Source: Ohessyouella blattaphilus
Lineage (GTDB): Bacteria > Bacillota > Clostridia > Lachnospirales > Lachnospiraceae
Direction: 5' to 3'
DNA length: 55,649 nt
NCBI RefSeq assembly: GCF_024721265.1
Contig: NZ_JAMXOC010000022.1
Span: forward strand, 1 to 55,649
Below, piece after piece: positions 8,422-17,599 of the stretch. A model generated the notes under the pieces. It ran no database searches. It worked only from the letters and a program-made list of their open reading frames with translations, and was not told the DNA's origin. Numbering within the stretch: position 1 is the stretch's first letter; each line of letters opens with the position of its first letter. The position numbers and the translations under genes were made by a program.

Positions 8422-9285
8422 ATGAATCTGATTGAACAAATGATTACGGCATACGATGCCCCTACAATATTCGAGCAAAAAAATGTACTAAAAGAAGTTA
8501 TGCAAGAAATTGTGCTCTGCGGCTTAAGCCGAGCAGATTTTTTCGCCCATGCTGCCTTCTATGGCGGTACTGCACTTCGCATTTTTTATGGCTTAGATCG
8601 ATTTTCCGAAGATTTAGATTTTTCTCTTATAGATGCTGACCCTGATTTTAATCTGTCTTCATACTTTCCGATATTAGAGAAGGAAATTCAATCTTACGGA
8701 CTTAGGGTTCAGATAAACACTAAAAAGAAAACTAAGGATTCAGATATTCAATCAGCCTTTCTAAAAGGAAACACGAAAGAACACCTTTTAATGTTTTATC
8801 CAGAAGATAGTGCTTTTTCAAGTATTCCTAAAAATGAAGTAATAAAAATAAAGTTTGAAGTTGATGTTAATCCACCAAAATTCGCAACGTTTGAACGTAA
8901 GTATCGACTGCAACCCGTACCTTATGAAGTCAATCTGTATGATGAGCCCTCTTTGTTTGCAGGAAAAATACATGCTGTAATCGGTCGCTCTTGGAAGAAT
9001 CGAACGAAAGGTCGTGACTTATATGATTTTATATTTTATCGTTCGCGAGGAATCGCCGTAAATGAAAAGCACCTAAGAGAAAGGCTTCTACAATCTGGCC
9101 ACATCAAGGAAAAAGATCCTTTCAATGCAAACATAATCCGAGATATGCTTTGTGACAGATTTAAGAAAATCGATTACCTACAGGCAAAGGAAGACGTTGC
9201 TCCATTTATACGCGACCCGTCTGTACTCAATATATGGAGCAGTGATTTTTTTGAACAAATCACAAAAGATTTGCAAACCGTTTAA
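8422..9285 (+). CDS. abiEii: AbiEii-type nucleotidyltransferase toxin
   Basis: A 287-residue DNA polymerase beta-like nucleotidyltransferase. The GGTALR motif (48-53) and RFSEDLDFS with the DxD pair (Asp64, Asp66) form the metal and nucleotide site; KIHAVIGRSWKNRTKGRDLY near 185-205 is the family's C-terminal conserved block. Known AbiEii toxins act on RNA; in the related MenT enzymes the target is tRNA. All catalytic motifs are intact, so the toxin is probably active and held in check by the upstream AbiEi. The start ATG 8422 follows AGAGGTTG within the antitoxin stop region. Confidence 0.9.
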   Translation: MNLIEQMITAYDAPTIFEQKNVLKEVMQEIVLCGLSRADFFAHAAFYGGTALRIFYGLDRFSEDLDFSLIDADPDFNLSSYFPILEKEIQSYGLRVQINTKKKTKDSDIQSAFLKGNTKEHLLMFYPEDSAFSSIPKNEVIKIKFEVDVNPPKFATFERKYRLQPVPYEVNLYDEPSLFAGKIHAVIGRSWKNRTKGRDLYDFIFYRSRGIAVNEKHLRERLLQSGHIKEKDPFNANIIRDMLCDRFKKIDYLQAKEDVAPFIRDPSVLNIWSSDFFEQITKDLQTV

Positions 9286-9320
9286 CGAAACTATTCCCTT
9301 TAATCCACTAGGAGAAATTA

Positions 9321-11390
9321 ATGAAATCCAAAAGAAAACACATAATCCTAATACTAAGTGCACTACTAATAGTTCTACTAATTGTCGGGGGAATCTTAGC
9401 CGTTCAAAAATTCCATCTTTTCGGTAATCCAGCCGAGCAAAAGAAACAGGTTTTGAAAGCCTATATGACCGCAATCGAAAAGAACGATTACGAAAAAATG
9501 TGGTCGCTACTTTCTAAAGACAGCCAAAAGCAGGTTAGTAAAGAGGATTTTATCTCTCGTAATCAAAACATCTACGAGGGTATCGGCACCACAAAAGTAA
9601 CGATAAGTGAGCTTTCTCTTGCTGATGATGAAGATGTCCTAAGCTATCACACCACTCTCCTAACGAGCGCTAATGAAATCGCTTTTGATAACCAAGTAGA
9701 TCTTGTTAAAGAAGATAATGACTATAAAATCAAGTGGACAGACTCGCTGATTTTTCCAGAATTAACCGCAGATGACAAAGTGCAGATAGCTGCCGAAGAG
9801 GCTCCTAGAGGCGACATTCGCGACCGAAACGGTGCCCTTTTAGCGACTCAAGGCGAAGTGTCTGAGGTGGGTTTTGTCCCGGGCAAGATGAATAAAGATA
9901 ACAAAGAAGGAATGCAAAAAGTGGCTGACTTACTCGAAATCCCTGTCACTTCCATCGAGGATAAACTTTCGGCTTCCTGGGTTAATGACGACTCCTTCGT
10001 TCCGATCAAAAAAATCAAAAAGTACCAAGGTGACTATGAACATGCCCTCGCGTCAGAAGATGCCGATGCTCTTTTTCACCAACATCTCCTTGAAGTACCG
10101 GGGGTGCTGATTAATACCGTAACCGAGCGCATCTACCCACTGGGAGAAAGCGCTGCTTTGCTAACTGGATACGTCCAGAAAGTAACCGCTGAGGATTTGG
10201 AAAAACATGCTGGTGAAGGCTATGGACAAAACAGCTACATCGGTAAAAGCGGTCTAGAATACCTATACGAAGAACAGCTAAAGGGTGAAGACGGCTGCAA
10301 AATCTGGATTGCCAATAAAGACGGCGACGAAAAGCAAGTTCTCGCAAGCAAGCTGATCGTACCTGCAGAAAGTATCACAACTACCATTGATGCTAATTTA
10401 CAACGACAAATATACAATAGCTTTGCCAGTGATAAAGCTGCCTCAGTGGCAATGAATCCCTATACCGGCGAAGTACTTGCCCTCGTCAGTACGCCAAGCT
10501 ATGATGTCAACCTGATGGTTCTCGGTCTAAGCGAGGCCAAGTGGAATGCCCTGAATGACGATCCCAATAAGCCTATGTTCAATCGCTTTCGCGCGACTTG
10601 GGTTCCTGGTTCCACCTTTAAACCGATAACGGGAGCTATCGGTGTGAATTCCGGTAAGTTAGACCCAAATGCTGATCTAGGTCATAGTGGTCTCTCATGG
10701 CAAAAAGACAGCAACTGGGGAAATTTTAGTATTACCACTTTGGTAGAATATTCAGGTGCTGCCAACCTAAGCAATGGGCTGATTTACTCAGACAACATTT
10801 ATTTCGCGAAGGCGGCTATGCAAATCGGTAAAGACGATTTTACGAAAGGACTTGATAATATCGGCTTTGATAAGGAACTAGACTTTCCCATTAAGATGGA
10901 GACCTCTAGTTACGGAATCCTGTCTACCGAGACCGATCTGGCAAACAGCGGTTACGGACAAGCTCAGATGCTAGTAAACCCTCTGCATATGGCCTCCATC
11001 TATTCGGCTTTCCTAAATAGCGGAATCATGGTAAAGCCCGTGCTTGATAGCTTCGATAAGCAAAGTCAGCCATGGCTTGAAAATGCCTTTTCTCCAGAAG
11101 TAGCGGAGCTAATCAAAAGCAACTTAGCAAGCGTTATCTCCGAAAACAGTTCGGCGGTTATCAATACCCACGGCGCTACTTTTGCTGGCAAAACCGGCAC
11201 TGCCGAAATCAAAACCAGTCAAAGCGACACTAGCGGCACTGAACTAGGATGGTTTAATATCTTTACTATCAATAGAGACCATACCAACGCCCTCCTAATG
11301 GTCTCTATGGTTGAAGATGTAAAGGACCGGGGTGGCAGTTCTTATGTTGTCAATAAAACCGACGAAGTCTTAGCCCAGTATATGCAATAG
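9321..11390 (+). CDS. PBP2a-like class B penicillin-binding transpeptidase
   Basis: A 689-residue membrane-anchored peptidoglycan transpeptidase. An N-terminal signal anchor (8-28) is followed by an NTF2-like MecA_N domain (about 38-145), a PBP dimerisation domain (about 160-310, PRGDIRDRNG) and a transpeptidase domain with all three motifs: S431-TFK in VPGSTFKPIT, SDN (490-492) and KTGTAE near the C-terminus. The MecA_N plus transpeptidase architecture is that of PBP3/PBP2a-like proteins, some of which have low beta-lactam affinity; resistance cannot be read from the sequence. ATG 9321 follows AGGAGAAATTA. It lies 35 bases after abiEii with no terminator seen between, and ends at a strong terminator. 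Confidence 0.92.
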   Translation: MKSKRKHIILILSALLIVLLIVGGILAVQKFHLFGNPAEQKKQVLKAYMTAIEKNDYEKMWSLLSKDSQKQVSKEDFISRNQNIYEGIGTTKVTISELSLADDEDVLSYHTTLLTSANEIAFDNQVDLVKEDNDYKIKWTDSLIFPELTADDKVQIAAEEAPRGDIRDRNGALLATQGEVSEVGFVPGKMNKDNKEGMQKVADLLEIPVTSIEDKLSASWVNDDSFVPIKKIKKYQGDYEHALASEDADALFHQHLLEVPGVLINTVTERIYPLGESAALLTGYVQKVTAEDLEKHAGEGYGQNSYIGKSGLEYLYEEQLKGEDGCKIWIANKDGDEKQVLASKLIVPAESITTTIDANLQRQIYNSFASDKAASVAMNPYTGEVLALVSTPSYDVNLMVLGLSEAKWNALNDDPNKPMFNRFRATWVPGSTFKPITGAIGVNSGKLDPNADLGHSGLSWQKDSNWGNFSITTLVEYSGAANLSNGLIYSDNIYFAKAAMQIGKDDFTKGLDNIGFDKELDFPIKMETSSYGILSTETDLANSGYGQAQMLVNPLHMASIYSAFLNSGIMVKPVLDSFDKQSQPWLENAFSPEVAELIKSNLASVISENSSAVINTHGATFAGKTGTAEIKTSQSDTSGTELGWFNIFTINRDHTNALLMVSMVEDVKDRGGSSYVVNKTDEVLAQYMQ

Positions 11391-11400
11391 TTATACATGT

Positions 11401-11443
11401 AAAACCGGTAGGAATTAGAACCTCTCTAACTCCTACCGGTTTT
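11401..11443. terminator. Bidirectional terminator between PBP and ABC exporter genes
   Basis: AAAACCGGTAGGA (11401-11413) pairs with TCCTACCGGTTTT (11431-11443), and the stem can be extended inward with one mismatch. The terminal A and T runs let it work in both directions for two convergent transcripts. Confidence 0.88.
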
Positions 11444-11444
11444 A

Positions 11445-12074
11445 TTATTGTCTTGTTAACCTTCCTGCATCCATCTCCCACACATAATCCGCAAGTAACG
11501 TGATATCCTCACTGTTATGGCTAGTTAACATAATTGTCTTACCGGCTTCTTTAAGCTCTTCAATCAACTGACGAATTTCTTTCACCCCTTCCTTATCAAG
11601 GCCATTAAAGGGTTCATCCAGTATTAGAAGATCAGGATCTTCCATAATTGCTTGCACAATTCCTAACCGCTGTTTCATCCCCATGGAATATTTTCCAACC
11701 GCTTTTTTAGAAGTCGGGTCAAGACCAACGCGTATGAGACATTCTTTTATCCGCTCCTCGGTAATCACGCATCTAATCTGTGCTAATAATTTCAGATTTT
11801 TGAAACCGGATAAATGCTGAAGAAATCCTGGCCTTTCAATAATCGCCCCTACGGATTCAGGAAAATCTATATCCTTTCCGATTTCTTTGCCGTTTACATA
11901 GATACGCCCTGCCGTAGGCTTTATAAATCCGCATATACACTTAAAGAATACGCTTTTCCCAGAACCGTTATTACCGATTACCGCATGGGTTTCCCCTTTT
12001 TTAAATTCGCAAGAAATCCCTTTTAAAATCTCTTCTTCTCGGAACGTTTTCTTCAAGTTCTCAACTTTAATCAT
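11445..12074 (-). CDS. ABC transporter ATP-binding protein (exporter type)
   Basis: A 209-residue ATPase. Start ATG 12074 (MIKVENLKKTF) is chosen for the upstream CAGGAGGAGTGG; an in-frame extension to 12197 would run into the permease gene. Walker A GNNGSGKS, signature YSMGMKQRLG, Walker B LLILDEP and the H-loop in TSHN are present. It is of the single-domain CcmA/BcrA type that pairs with separate permeases, here the two upstream membrane proteins. The C-terminus is short and lacks the long extension of some bacteriocin-export ATPases. The substrate is unknown. Confidence 0.9.
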   Translation of the reverse strand: MIKVENLKKTFREEEILKGISCEFKKGETHAVIGNNGSGKSVFFKCICGFIKPTAGRIYVNGKEIGKDIDFPESVGAIIERPGFLQHLSGFKNLKLLAQIRCVITEERIKECLIRVGLDPTSKKAVGKYSMGMKQRLGIVQAIMEDPDLLILDEPFNGLDKEGVKEIRQLIEELKEAGKTIMLTSHNSEDITLLADYVWEMDAGRLTRQ

Positions 12075-12103
12075 TTCACCACTCCTCCTGCGCTTTACAC
12101 GCC

Positions 12104-12988
12104 CTACAAAAAGTTGAATTGATATTTTTTGGCTAAGATAGTAATCAGAACAATATTTATCAGGATTAACACGGCAAAAAGTAAATAACTCTGCCACATT
12201 CTCGGCAACAAATCATAACCGAAATTGTGCATGTAATAAGTGGCGTGATTGAGTGGTGAAATCCAGCCGCAAAGCACATTTGCCTTATACTGTAAGTTCT
12301 CTGGAATATCCAGGACTCGTCGAATCGACTGTGGATTCAAAAGCAAGCCATAAAGATTCAGAGCAAAGACGCTCAAAACTCCGCCAAACTTGTTTTTCAA
12401 TAAATTAAACACCATCATTAACGTCGCTCCTAGTAGTGTATAAAGCAACATCAAAAGAAAGATGGTCAAAACACACTGATAAGGACTTGATATCTCCATC
12501 GCTTTTACCGAAGCTGGTAGGGCAATATCCGTTCCCACTCCTGAATAACCTAGCAAGGCTCCGGTTTCGCTCCACATATTTCCCACGAACGAAATCGGGG
12601 CACAGATAAGGCAAAAAACACCTAACAGAAAACACATATAAATGATCGTCACTAGCCCAACATATAGAAGCTGAGCACTAATCCATATACGCCGGTTGAT
12701 ACGCAGTAGATAGTACGGAGTCGCTTCATTGACAAAGGGCATATCCATAAAGAAGAAAATCAGTAGCAACGACGCCAGCATTATTGACTTTGCATCACCA
12801 AAAGCCCATACGAATGGCTCAAATATCTGCATAAAGGTACCATAACTCTTTGCAAACATCAGTGCCTTTCCCGATAGCATCACGCAAAAAGTAAAGGCCA
12901 AGACAAAGGCCGTAATGATTCGTGGATTTCTCTTCCATTCTAGAAAATTCATCTTTGTTATCGAAAGCACTACTCGCATATTAGTCAT
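12104..12988 (-). CDS. ABC-2-type exporter membrane subunit
   Basis: About 294 residues with six hydrophobic segments, no detectable soluble domain, located between an ABC ATPase and a second membrane protein. Start ATG 12988 (MTNMRVVLSI) overlaps the stop of the upstream permease by 8 bases; a TTG-initiated reading from 13006 is possible but less likely. Architecture and context fit the permease of an ABC exporter such as those for lantibiotic self-protection or unknown peptides. No sequence motif fixes the substrate. Confidence 0.75.
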   Translation of the reverse strand: MTNMRVVLSITKMNFLEWKRNPRIITAFVLAFTFCVMLSGKALMFAKSYGTFMQIFEPFVWAFGDAKSIMLASLLLIFFFMDMPFVNEATPYYLLRINRRIWISAQLLYVGLVTIIYMCFLLGVFCLICAPISFVGNMWSETGALLGYSGVGTDIALPASVKAMEISSPYQCVLTIFLLMLLYTLLGATLMMVFNLLKNKFGGVLSVFALNLYGLLLNPQSIRRVLDIPENLQYKANVLCGWISPLNHATYYMHNFGYDLLPRMWQSYLLFAVLILINIVLITILAKKYQFNFL

Positions 12989-13739
12989 TTTCCCATCTTC
13001 TCTCAATCATCTTCCCATAGCCAACAATGACAACAGTATTTAAAATAAGTAGAACCATCAGTACTTGTGTAGGCGAGGATAACTCGGCCAGCATCCACTC
13101 TTTCGGATTAATTAGCCAGATCTTTCCCAAGTAAGCACTACTTAAAGTCGAGACAACGTAATAGAAGATAAAAGGTGCTCCATACGCCATATAACGATTC
13201 TTCACAAAGGCAGCAATCGCCCCGCCTAATAAGGCATAAAAGGAACCATTCAAACAGCGGAGCAAAAGCGTCTGCAGAAGCAAAAGATAGTAGTCAACCG
13301 GCATTGCCTCCATCAGCTTTAACTCTTCACTATTTGGTGGATTGTGAATAAGAGCTAGAATGAGTACTAGCACGCTCGCAAGAAGCACGGTTATAAAACC
13401 AAACAAGCCACAACCAATCACCTTCGACCATTTATAATCTCTTTTCGTTGTACGTAGCAAAATATAAGGCAATGCACCACTTTGTAAATCATCTAAATAA
13501 GACGTACTAAGAGCTAAGGTACATGCAATCGGAATTAAGAAAGCGAACAGTTCTGTGCGTAGCACAAGCAGGAAAGACTCGAATGCTCGAACCTTTCCTG
13601 CAAAATAGTTAACCTCTGTCAAAGTGTCCATAACGCCTACGGTGGTAAGCCAGCCACCGATGGTAAGACTAAAAAGACCTAGGTAGAGGCCGGTAGAAAA
13701 TAAGCCTCTTTTGCCCTCTACGCAAAACATCCGCTTCAT
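12981..13739 (-). CDS. Second ABC exporter membrane subunit
   Basis: About 252 residues with six predicted transmembrane segments. The start is taken as ATG 13739 (MKRMFCVEGKRG), about nine bases after AAGGGTG; GTG 13748 and ATG 13745 lie closer to that site. It has the ABC-2 permease layout and no clear similarity to the following permease by eye, so the transporter is probably a heterodimer. It follows the large lipoprotein gene after about 11 bases, suggesting one four-gene transcript: lipoprotein, permease, permease, ATPase. Confidence 0.72.
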   Translation of the reverse strand: MKRMFCVEGKRGLFSTGLYLGLFSLTIGGWLTTVGVMDTLTEVNYFAGKVRAFESFLLVLRTELFAFLIPIACTLALSTSYLDDLQSGALPYILLRTTKRDYKWSKVIGCGLFGFITVLLASVLVLILALIHNPPNSEELKLMEAMPVDYYLLLLQTLLLRCLNGSFYALLGGAIAAFVKNRYMAYGAPFIFYYVVSTLSSAYLGKIWLINPKEWMLAELSSPTQVLMVLLILNTVVIVGYGKMIERRWEND

Positions 13740-13750
13740 CTTCATCACCC

Positions 13751-15310
13751 TTACATTTTCACCCGAATAAACCCACCATCTATGGCATTTAACACCACTG
13801 TCTCTATATTCGATAGATATGTTTCCGTCTCCCCTGCCGACGTATAGGTTGACACATAGGCAACATCAAAGACCCAAACCGGCACCAGCCAAGCCGCTTC
13901 CGGATCATTATATGCTTCAATATTGGCGGCTCGTAACTGTACATTGTTAACAGTATAGATATTTTCATAGCCTTCTGAGTCCATTCCGCCTAACTTAGCC
14001 ACCTGGGCATACAGCAAATGATCCGCCAGCTTTTCTTTAATCTTATCAAAGTGAAGAAGTTTTGTATTCTCAGCAATCACGTCCTTTTTCCTAGAAATAT
14101 CTTCCCACTCAAAGGACTTCACCCCTGCTTCCGTAACAATAATGCGGATATTAGCCGTGCGAAAAGACGGCGCATACGTTACTTCACTTAGCTCATTCCC
14201 TTGCCTAGCGGCAAAGGGCAAAGAATAGCCCACTACGTCACCTGCTTTTGGCGAAATATAGACGGCGTAACCATGACTTTTTGACGATCCATCATCAACT
14301 ACACCAGCAAAGCTTTCGCTTTCACTTGAACCGAATGCCTTCACACACTCAGCCACCGCCATCCCTTCGATTTCTAGCTCTTCAAGAACACGCTTAGCAG
14401 AAGCAATGGCCTGGTCACTGGTAAAGGCGCTATCATCCGCCTGATCTAGCCCGCTTGCCAGATAATGCAAATACTCTCCTCTTCCATGATCAAAAGCACT
14501 ATCTAAAGCCTGCTCTTGTTCCAGCTCCTTTTCATCGATAAAAGTTCCTTGTCGGTAGACAAAAGCCGTCGTGCTTCCTATCTCATCGTCATAGCTAATC
14601 GCCCGCACCACTGGATCGAGAACTTGCCCTTTCTCTATTCTAGCAGTAAAACCAATTGGCTTCTCGGTATCGTAATACCAAGAAAAATTCCGAGGGCGAT
14701 TTGCCCCATTATGCGACGGTTTTCCTATTATTTCTGTTCCTAACGGCTCCGGTGCCGTTAGCTTTGCCTCAATATATTGACGCTCCCCTCGTTGCTCTTT
14801 GGCATTTTCAATTTGTGCATCTATCTTCGCTAAAGCGTTATTACGATTATCCTCTGGATAATACCCCCAATTGCCCGCACCCTTGGCAATCTGCTCTCGC
14901 TCATTTTGAAGCTCACTTTTTGTCAGCTCCTGGGATTTATATAAGGGCTTTCCTTCAGAAAAATATGCGCATAGCTGCTCAAGTAGCTCTTGGTCCATCG
15001 TGCGTATTTCATATGCGTAAACCGGAGTATTATAAATCTCCGGTATCTTCATCTCATAGTCCGCTTCTAAAGTAATAAAACCCTCATTTCGGTATAACGT
15101 CTCTTGCCAGTGCTTAGGAACACCCAAATCTTTTGCTATCTTATTTTTCTCTACCGGAATGACACTTTCTTCCGGCAACCCTTCTGACTTATCTACTACG
15201 ACTTTCTCAGAGGGTGTTTTCTGACATGCCACTAACATTAGGCTAATGATTAAAATACTTACGCTCATTATTTTCACTCTAAGATTTCGGTGATTTCGAT
15301 TATCTACCAT
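13751..15310 (-). CDS. Large surface lipoprotein (DUF6034-like)
   Basis: A 519-residue lipoprotein. Start ATG 15310 (MVDNRNHRNLRVKIMS) has GAAGGGAGAGAG upstream. A basic N-terminus, hydrophobic stretch and lipobox LMLVAC-Q place it on the outer face of the membrane. The rest is soluble and polar, without a recognised catalytic motif; it resembles the uncharacterised DUF6034 lipoproteins found in Lachnospiraceae, though this is recalled rather than searched. It is first in a transcript with two permeases and an ATPase, so it may help the exporter sense or bind its substrate. Confidence 0.65.
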   Translation of the reverse strand: MVDNRNHRNLRVKIMSVSILIISLMLVACQKTPSEKVVVDKSEGLPEESVIPVEKNKIAKDLGVPKHWQETLYRNEGFITLEADYEMKIPEIYNTPVYAYEIRTMDQELLEQLCAYFSEGKPLYKSQELTKSELQNEREQIAKGAGNWGYYPEDNRNNALAKIDAQIENAKEQRGERQYIEAKLTAPEPLGTEIIGKPSHNGANRPRNFSWYYDTEKPIGFTARIEKGQVLDPVVRAISYDDEIGSTTAFVYRQGTFIDEKELEQEQALDSAFDHGRGEYLHYLASGLDQADDSAFTSDQAIASAKRVLEELEIEGMAVAECVKAFGSSESESFAGVVDDGSSKSHGYAVYISPKAGDVVGYSLPFAARQGNELSEVTYAPSFRTANIRIIVTEAGVKSFEWEDISRKKDVIAENTKLLHFDKIKEKLADHLLYAQVAKLGGMDSEGYENIYTVNNVQLRAANIEAYNDPEAAWLVPVWVFDVAYVSTYTSAGETETYLSNIETVVLNAIDGGFIRVKM

Positions 15311-15412
15311 AGACTCTCTCCCTTCACTCGTCAAGCACGCTACCGCAATATCCCCTTTCTTTAATTGTACCTTGCCTTCTACAAAATATCGAGCCAAAAA
15401 AAATTAAAAAGC

Positions 15413-15444
15413 AAACAACCTTAAGCACACGCCTAAGGTTGTTT
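15413..15444. terminator. Terminator at left end of sugar cassette
   Basis: Arms AAACAACCTTA (15413-15423) and TAAGGTTGTTT (15434-15444) are perfectly complementary, with a GC-rich loop. The hairpin follows the last gene of the minus-strand sugar operon. An almost identical hairpin lies at 25261-25295, at the other end of the cassette. Confidence 0.85.
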
Positions 15445-15445
15445 A

Positions 15446-17575
15446 TTAAATCACGGAAAGTATTTCTGAAAAAGAATTCACTTTCATATCCGCTTTCTCA
15501 TATGTAGCTGCATCTCCGATGCCAATCCCTATCATGCCTCCCGCTTTAGCTGCATCTATTCCCACTTTTGCATCTTCTACAACGTAGCACTCTTCAGGTT
15601 CTAGCCTAAGAAACTCCGCTGCTTTAAGGAATACTTCTGGACTTGGTTTTGATTGATTAATATTCGTACCATCAGAAATCGCTTGAAACGCCCCTAGTAA
15701 ATCAACTTTCTCCAAAATCAGCTTGGCGTTTTTACTAGAAGAGCCGATAGCTAAGCGAAATCCTCTGCGGCGAAGCTCCTTCAAGCAGCTCCGAACCTCT
15801 GCAGATACATTCGCCGGTCTCATCTGTTGCAACATATTACGATAAATCTCATTCTTCTTCTCGGCTAATTCACTTTTTTGTACTTGATTCAGCGGCTCGC
15901 CCTGATACCGCTCAAGAATTATTTCCAAGCTATCCATACGGCTGACTCCGCGGAGGCGATTATTAATCTTTTCATCAAAATAGACTCCAAGCTCATCGGC
16001 CAACTGTTTCCATGCTAAATAGTGATATTGATCGGTAAAGACGAGCACTCCATCTAAATCAAAGATAATCCCTTTCTTTTCCTTAGTTTGTACAAGGTGA
16101 TGGTGACGCATAAACCAAGTAGGGGTACAACTCCAAGCATGACAATAACTATTTACAATACTCGACCCATAGGGTGATTCTGTAGGATTTTTCGGATTAA
16201 ATAACTCGTAGAAAGTATCCGCCCCTTCTTCTACCATTCCACCCCAATATTTCACCATCCACTCATATGCTTGTTGTCTTTGCCCAGCTTGTATAAGAGC
16301 CTCTACAAAGTGATGGTACATATAGGGGGTTACCATTGGTTCTGCATTTTGATAGCTTTGTACCTTATCGAGGATTTTTTTATTCTTTTCTTCGTCAAAG
16401 ACCCCTGCTAACACCATCCAGGCTTGTCCGGCATAAGACACTTGCCTGCTTGTTCCACTAACAAAAAGACCCGTCTTCTCATCGAATAAATATCGCTTCG
16501 CCGCTTCTTCCTTGGCCTTAACATCCTGCTCTAATTCGTTAACACCTTCATTATTCCCTAACAACTTGTATAACTGGATGAGTTGTTTTTCACAATAGAT
16601 ATAGACTGCCTGTGCACCTACTTGCTTATTCAATCGCAAGTTCCAATCAATAAAGCACCAACCTAACTGATCCGAATCTCGCACCAAATGGTTACTGTCA
16701 AAATACGCTCGACTTAATTCTACCTGACGCCTAGCTACTGGCAATAGCTCTCTACCTGTCTCTACATCATTTGTTGCTTCTAAGTAATTCAAAAGCGTCG
16801 ATATGAAAAAAAAGGAGTAGTCAAACATATAGGTATCGTCTCCTATCACCTCTGGCTCAGTAAAGACGCAAGCACACACTCGTCCTTCCTCATTGGTCGT
16901 TCCTGCAAAAAGATAAAGGCAGCGTTTAACCAAATCATTCTGCTGATAACTAGAATAATTGACAAGGGCTTGTAAACGTAAATCTCCTATCCAAAGACGT
17001 CGATCCCGTTTAGGACCATCCTCAAAAACATCTTGCATGCAATTACGAAGTGTCCGCAAGGCAATATTGTCTATCTTTTGCTCTCTTTGATTCCCCTTAA
17101 GAGACTCTACTTTATCATCCTCAGCGGCAGTATAGGTTTCTGCCTGGACGTGGTCCACTACCAGTGAATACTTCGAAGATACGTCAAGGACATCAATCTT
17201 GATATAGCGAAAAGCGTAACGCCTTGGGAGGGCCATCATAGTTGGTAGTACATCTATATGAAGCCACTCTTCCTGAATCCATCCCTTACTAATCCACCCA
17301 TCGTAATCCCTAGAGTCTTCCTCTAATTCCCTGGCTGCTTCACAAAACTTAATCTTTATAAAAGCCGGCGCATCCTGATGACTACCAACAGCATGAAAAC
17401 CTATACGCACCTTTCCTACGTAATGATTACCAAAATCAAACACTATTGTATCCCCTCGTTTTAACTCTTTGCTGGGAACACCTGTGATTGGTTGTATCTT
17501 CGTAGTGTATATTTTCGGTTTAAGCTGCTGTGCCTTAGCAATATATGTTTCCTTGTCTGTCCTTTTTTTGATCAC
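15446..17575 (-). CDS. Fusion: GH78-like six-hairpin glycosidase domain + beta-phosphoglucomutase
   Basis: A 709-residue two-part enzyme. Residues 1-150 look like an accessory beta-sandwich; 160-490 resemble the (alpha/alpha)6 catalytic domain of GH78 alpha-L-rhamnosidases (DGPKRDRRLWIGD at 186-198, GADTFYELFNP with Glu457, SYCHAWSCTPTWF). Residues 500-709 are a complete beta-phosphoglucomutase of the HAD superfamily: FDLDGVL with Asp506 and Asp508, RGVSRMDSL, GSSSKN, Lys643 in QSKPSPEVF and VVEDAKVGIDAA. Beta-PGM converts beta-glucose-1-phosphate to glucose-6-phosphate. The Glu of the usual GH78 RxER segment is replaced by Arg (RDRR). Start is GTG 17575 with GAGGAG upstream. It is last in a transporter-GH3 operon. 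The substrate of the first domain is not known. Confidence 0.8.
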   Translation of the reverse strand: MIKKRTDKETYIAKAQQLKPKIYTTKIQPITGVPSKELKRGDTIVFDFGNHYVGKVRIGFHAVGSHQDAPAFIKIKFCEAARELEEDSRDYDGWISKGWIQEEWLHIDVLPTMMALPRRYAFRYIKIDVLDVSSKYSLVVDHVQAETYTAAEDDKVESLKGNQREQKIDNIALRTLRNCMQDVFEDGPKRDRRLWIGDLRLQALVNYSSYQQNDLVKRCLYLFAGTTNEEGRVCACVFTEPEVIGDDTYMFDYSFFFISTLLNYLEATNDVETGRELLPVARRQVELSRAYFDSNHLVRDSDQLGWCFIDWNLRLNKQVGAQAVYIYCEKQLIQLYKLLGNNEGVNELEQDVKAKEEAAKRYLFDEKTGLFVSGTSRQVSYAGQAWMVLAGVFDEEKNKKILDKVQSYQNAEPMVTPYMYHHFVEALIQAGQRQQAYEWMVKYWGGMVEEGADTFYELFNPKNPTESPYGSSIVNSYCHAWSCTPTWFMRHHHLVQTKEKKGIIFDLDGVLVFTDQYHYLAWKQLADELGVYFDEKINNRLRGVSRMDSLEIILERYQGEPLNQVQKSELAEKKNEIYRNMLQQMRPANVSAEVRSCLKELRRRGFRLAIGSSSKNAKLILEKVDLLGAFQAISDGTNINQSKPSPEVFLKAAEFLRLEPEECYVVEDAKVGIDAAKAGGMIGIGIGDAATYEKADMKVNSFSEILSVI

Positions 17576-17599
17576 GCCTTCTTACTCCTCTACTCTATA

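Noticed and set aside
7839-9285. AbiE pair as part of a prophage or mobile island
   Set aside because: No integrase, att-like repeats or phage genes were seen nearby; only AT-richness supports transfer.
9321-11390. Calling the PBP a methicillin-resistance gene
   Set aside because: The MecA_N domain is shared by many intrinsic PBPs; low beta-lactam affinity cannot be read from the sequence.
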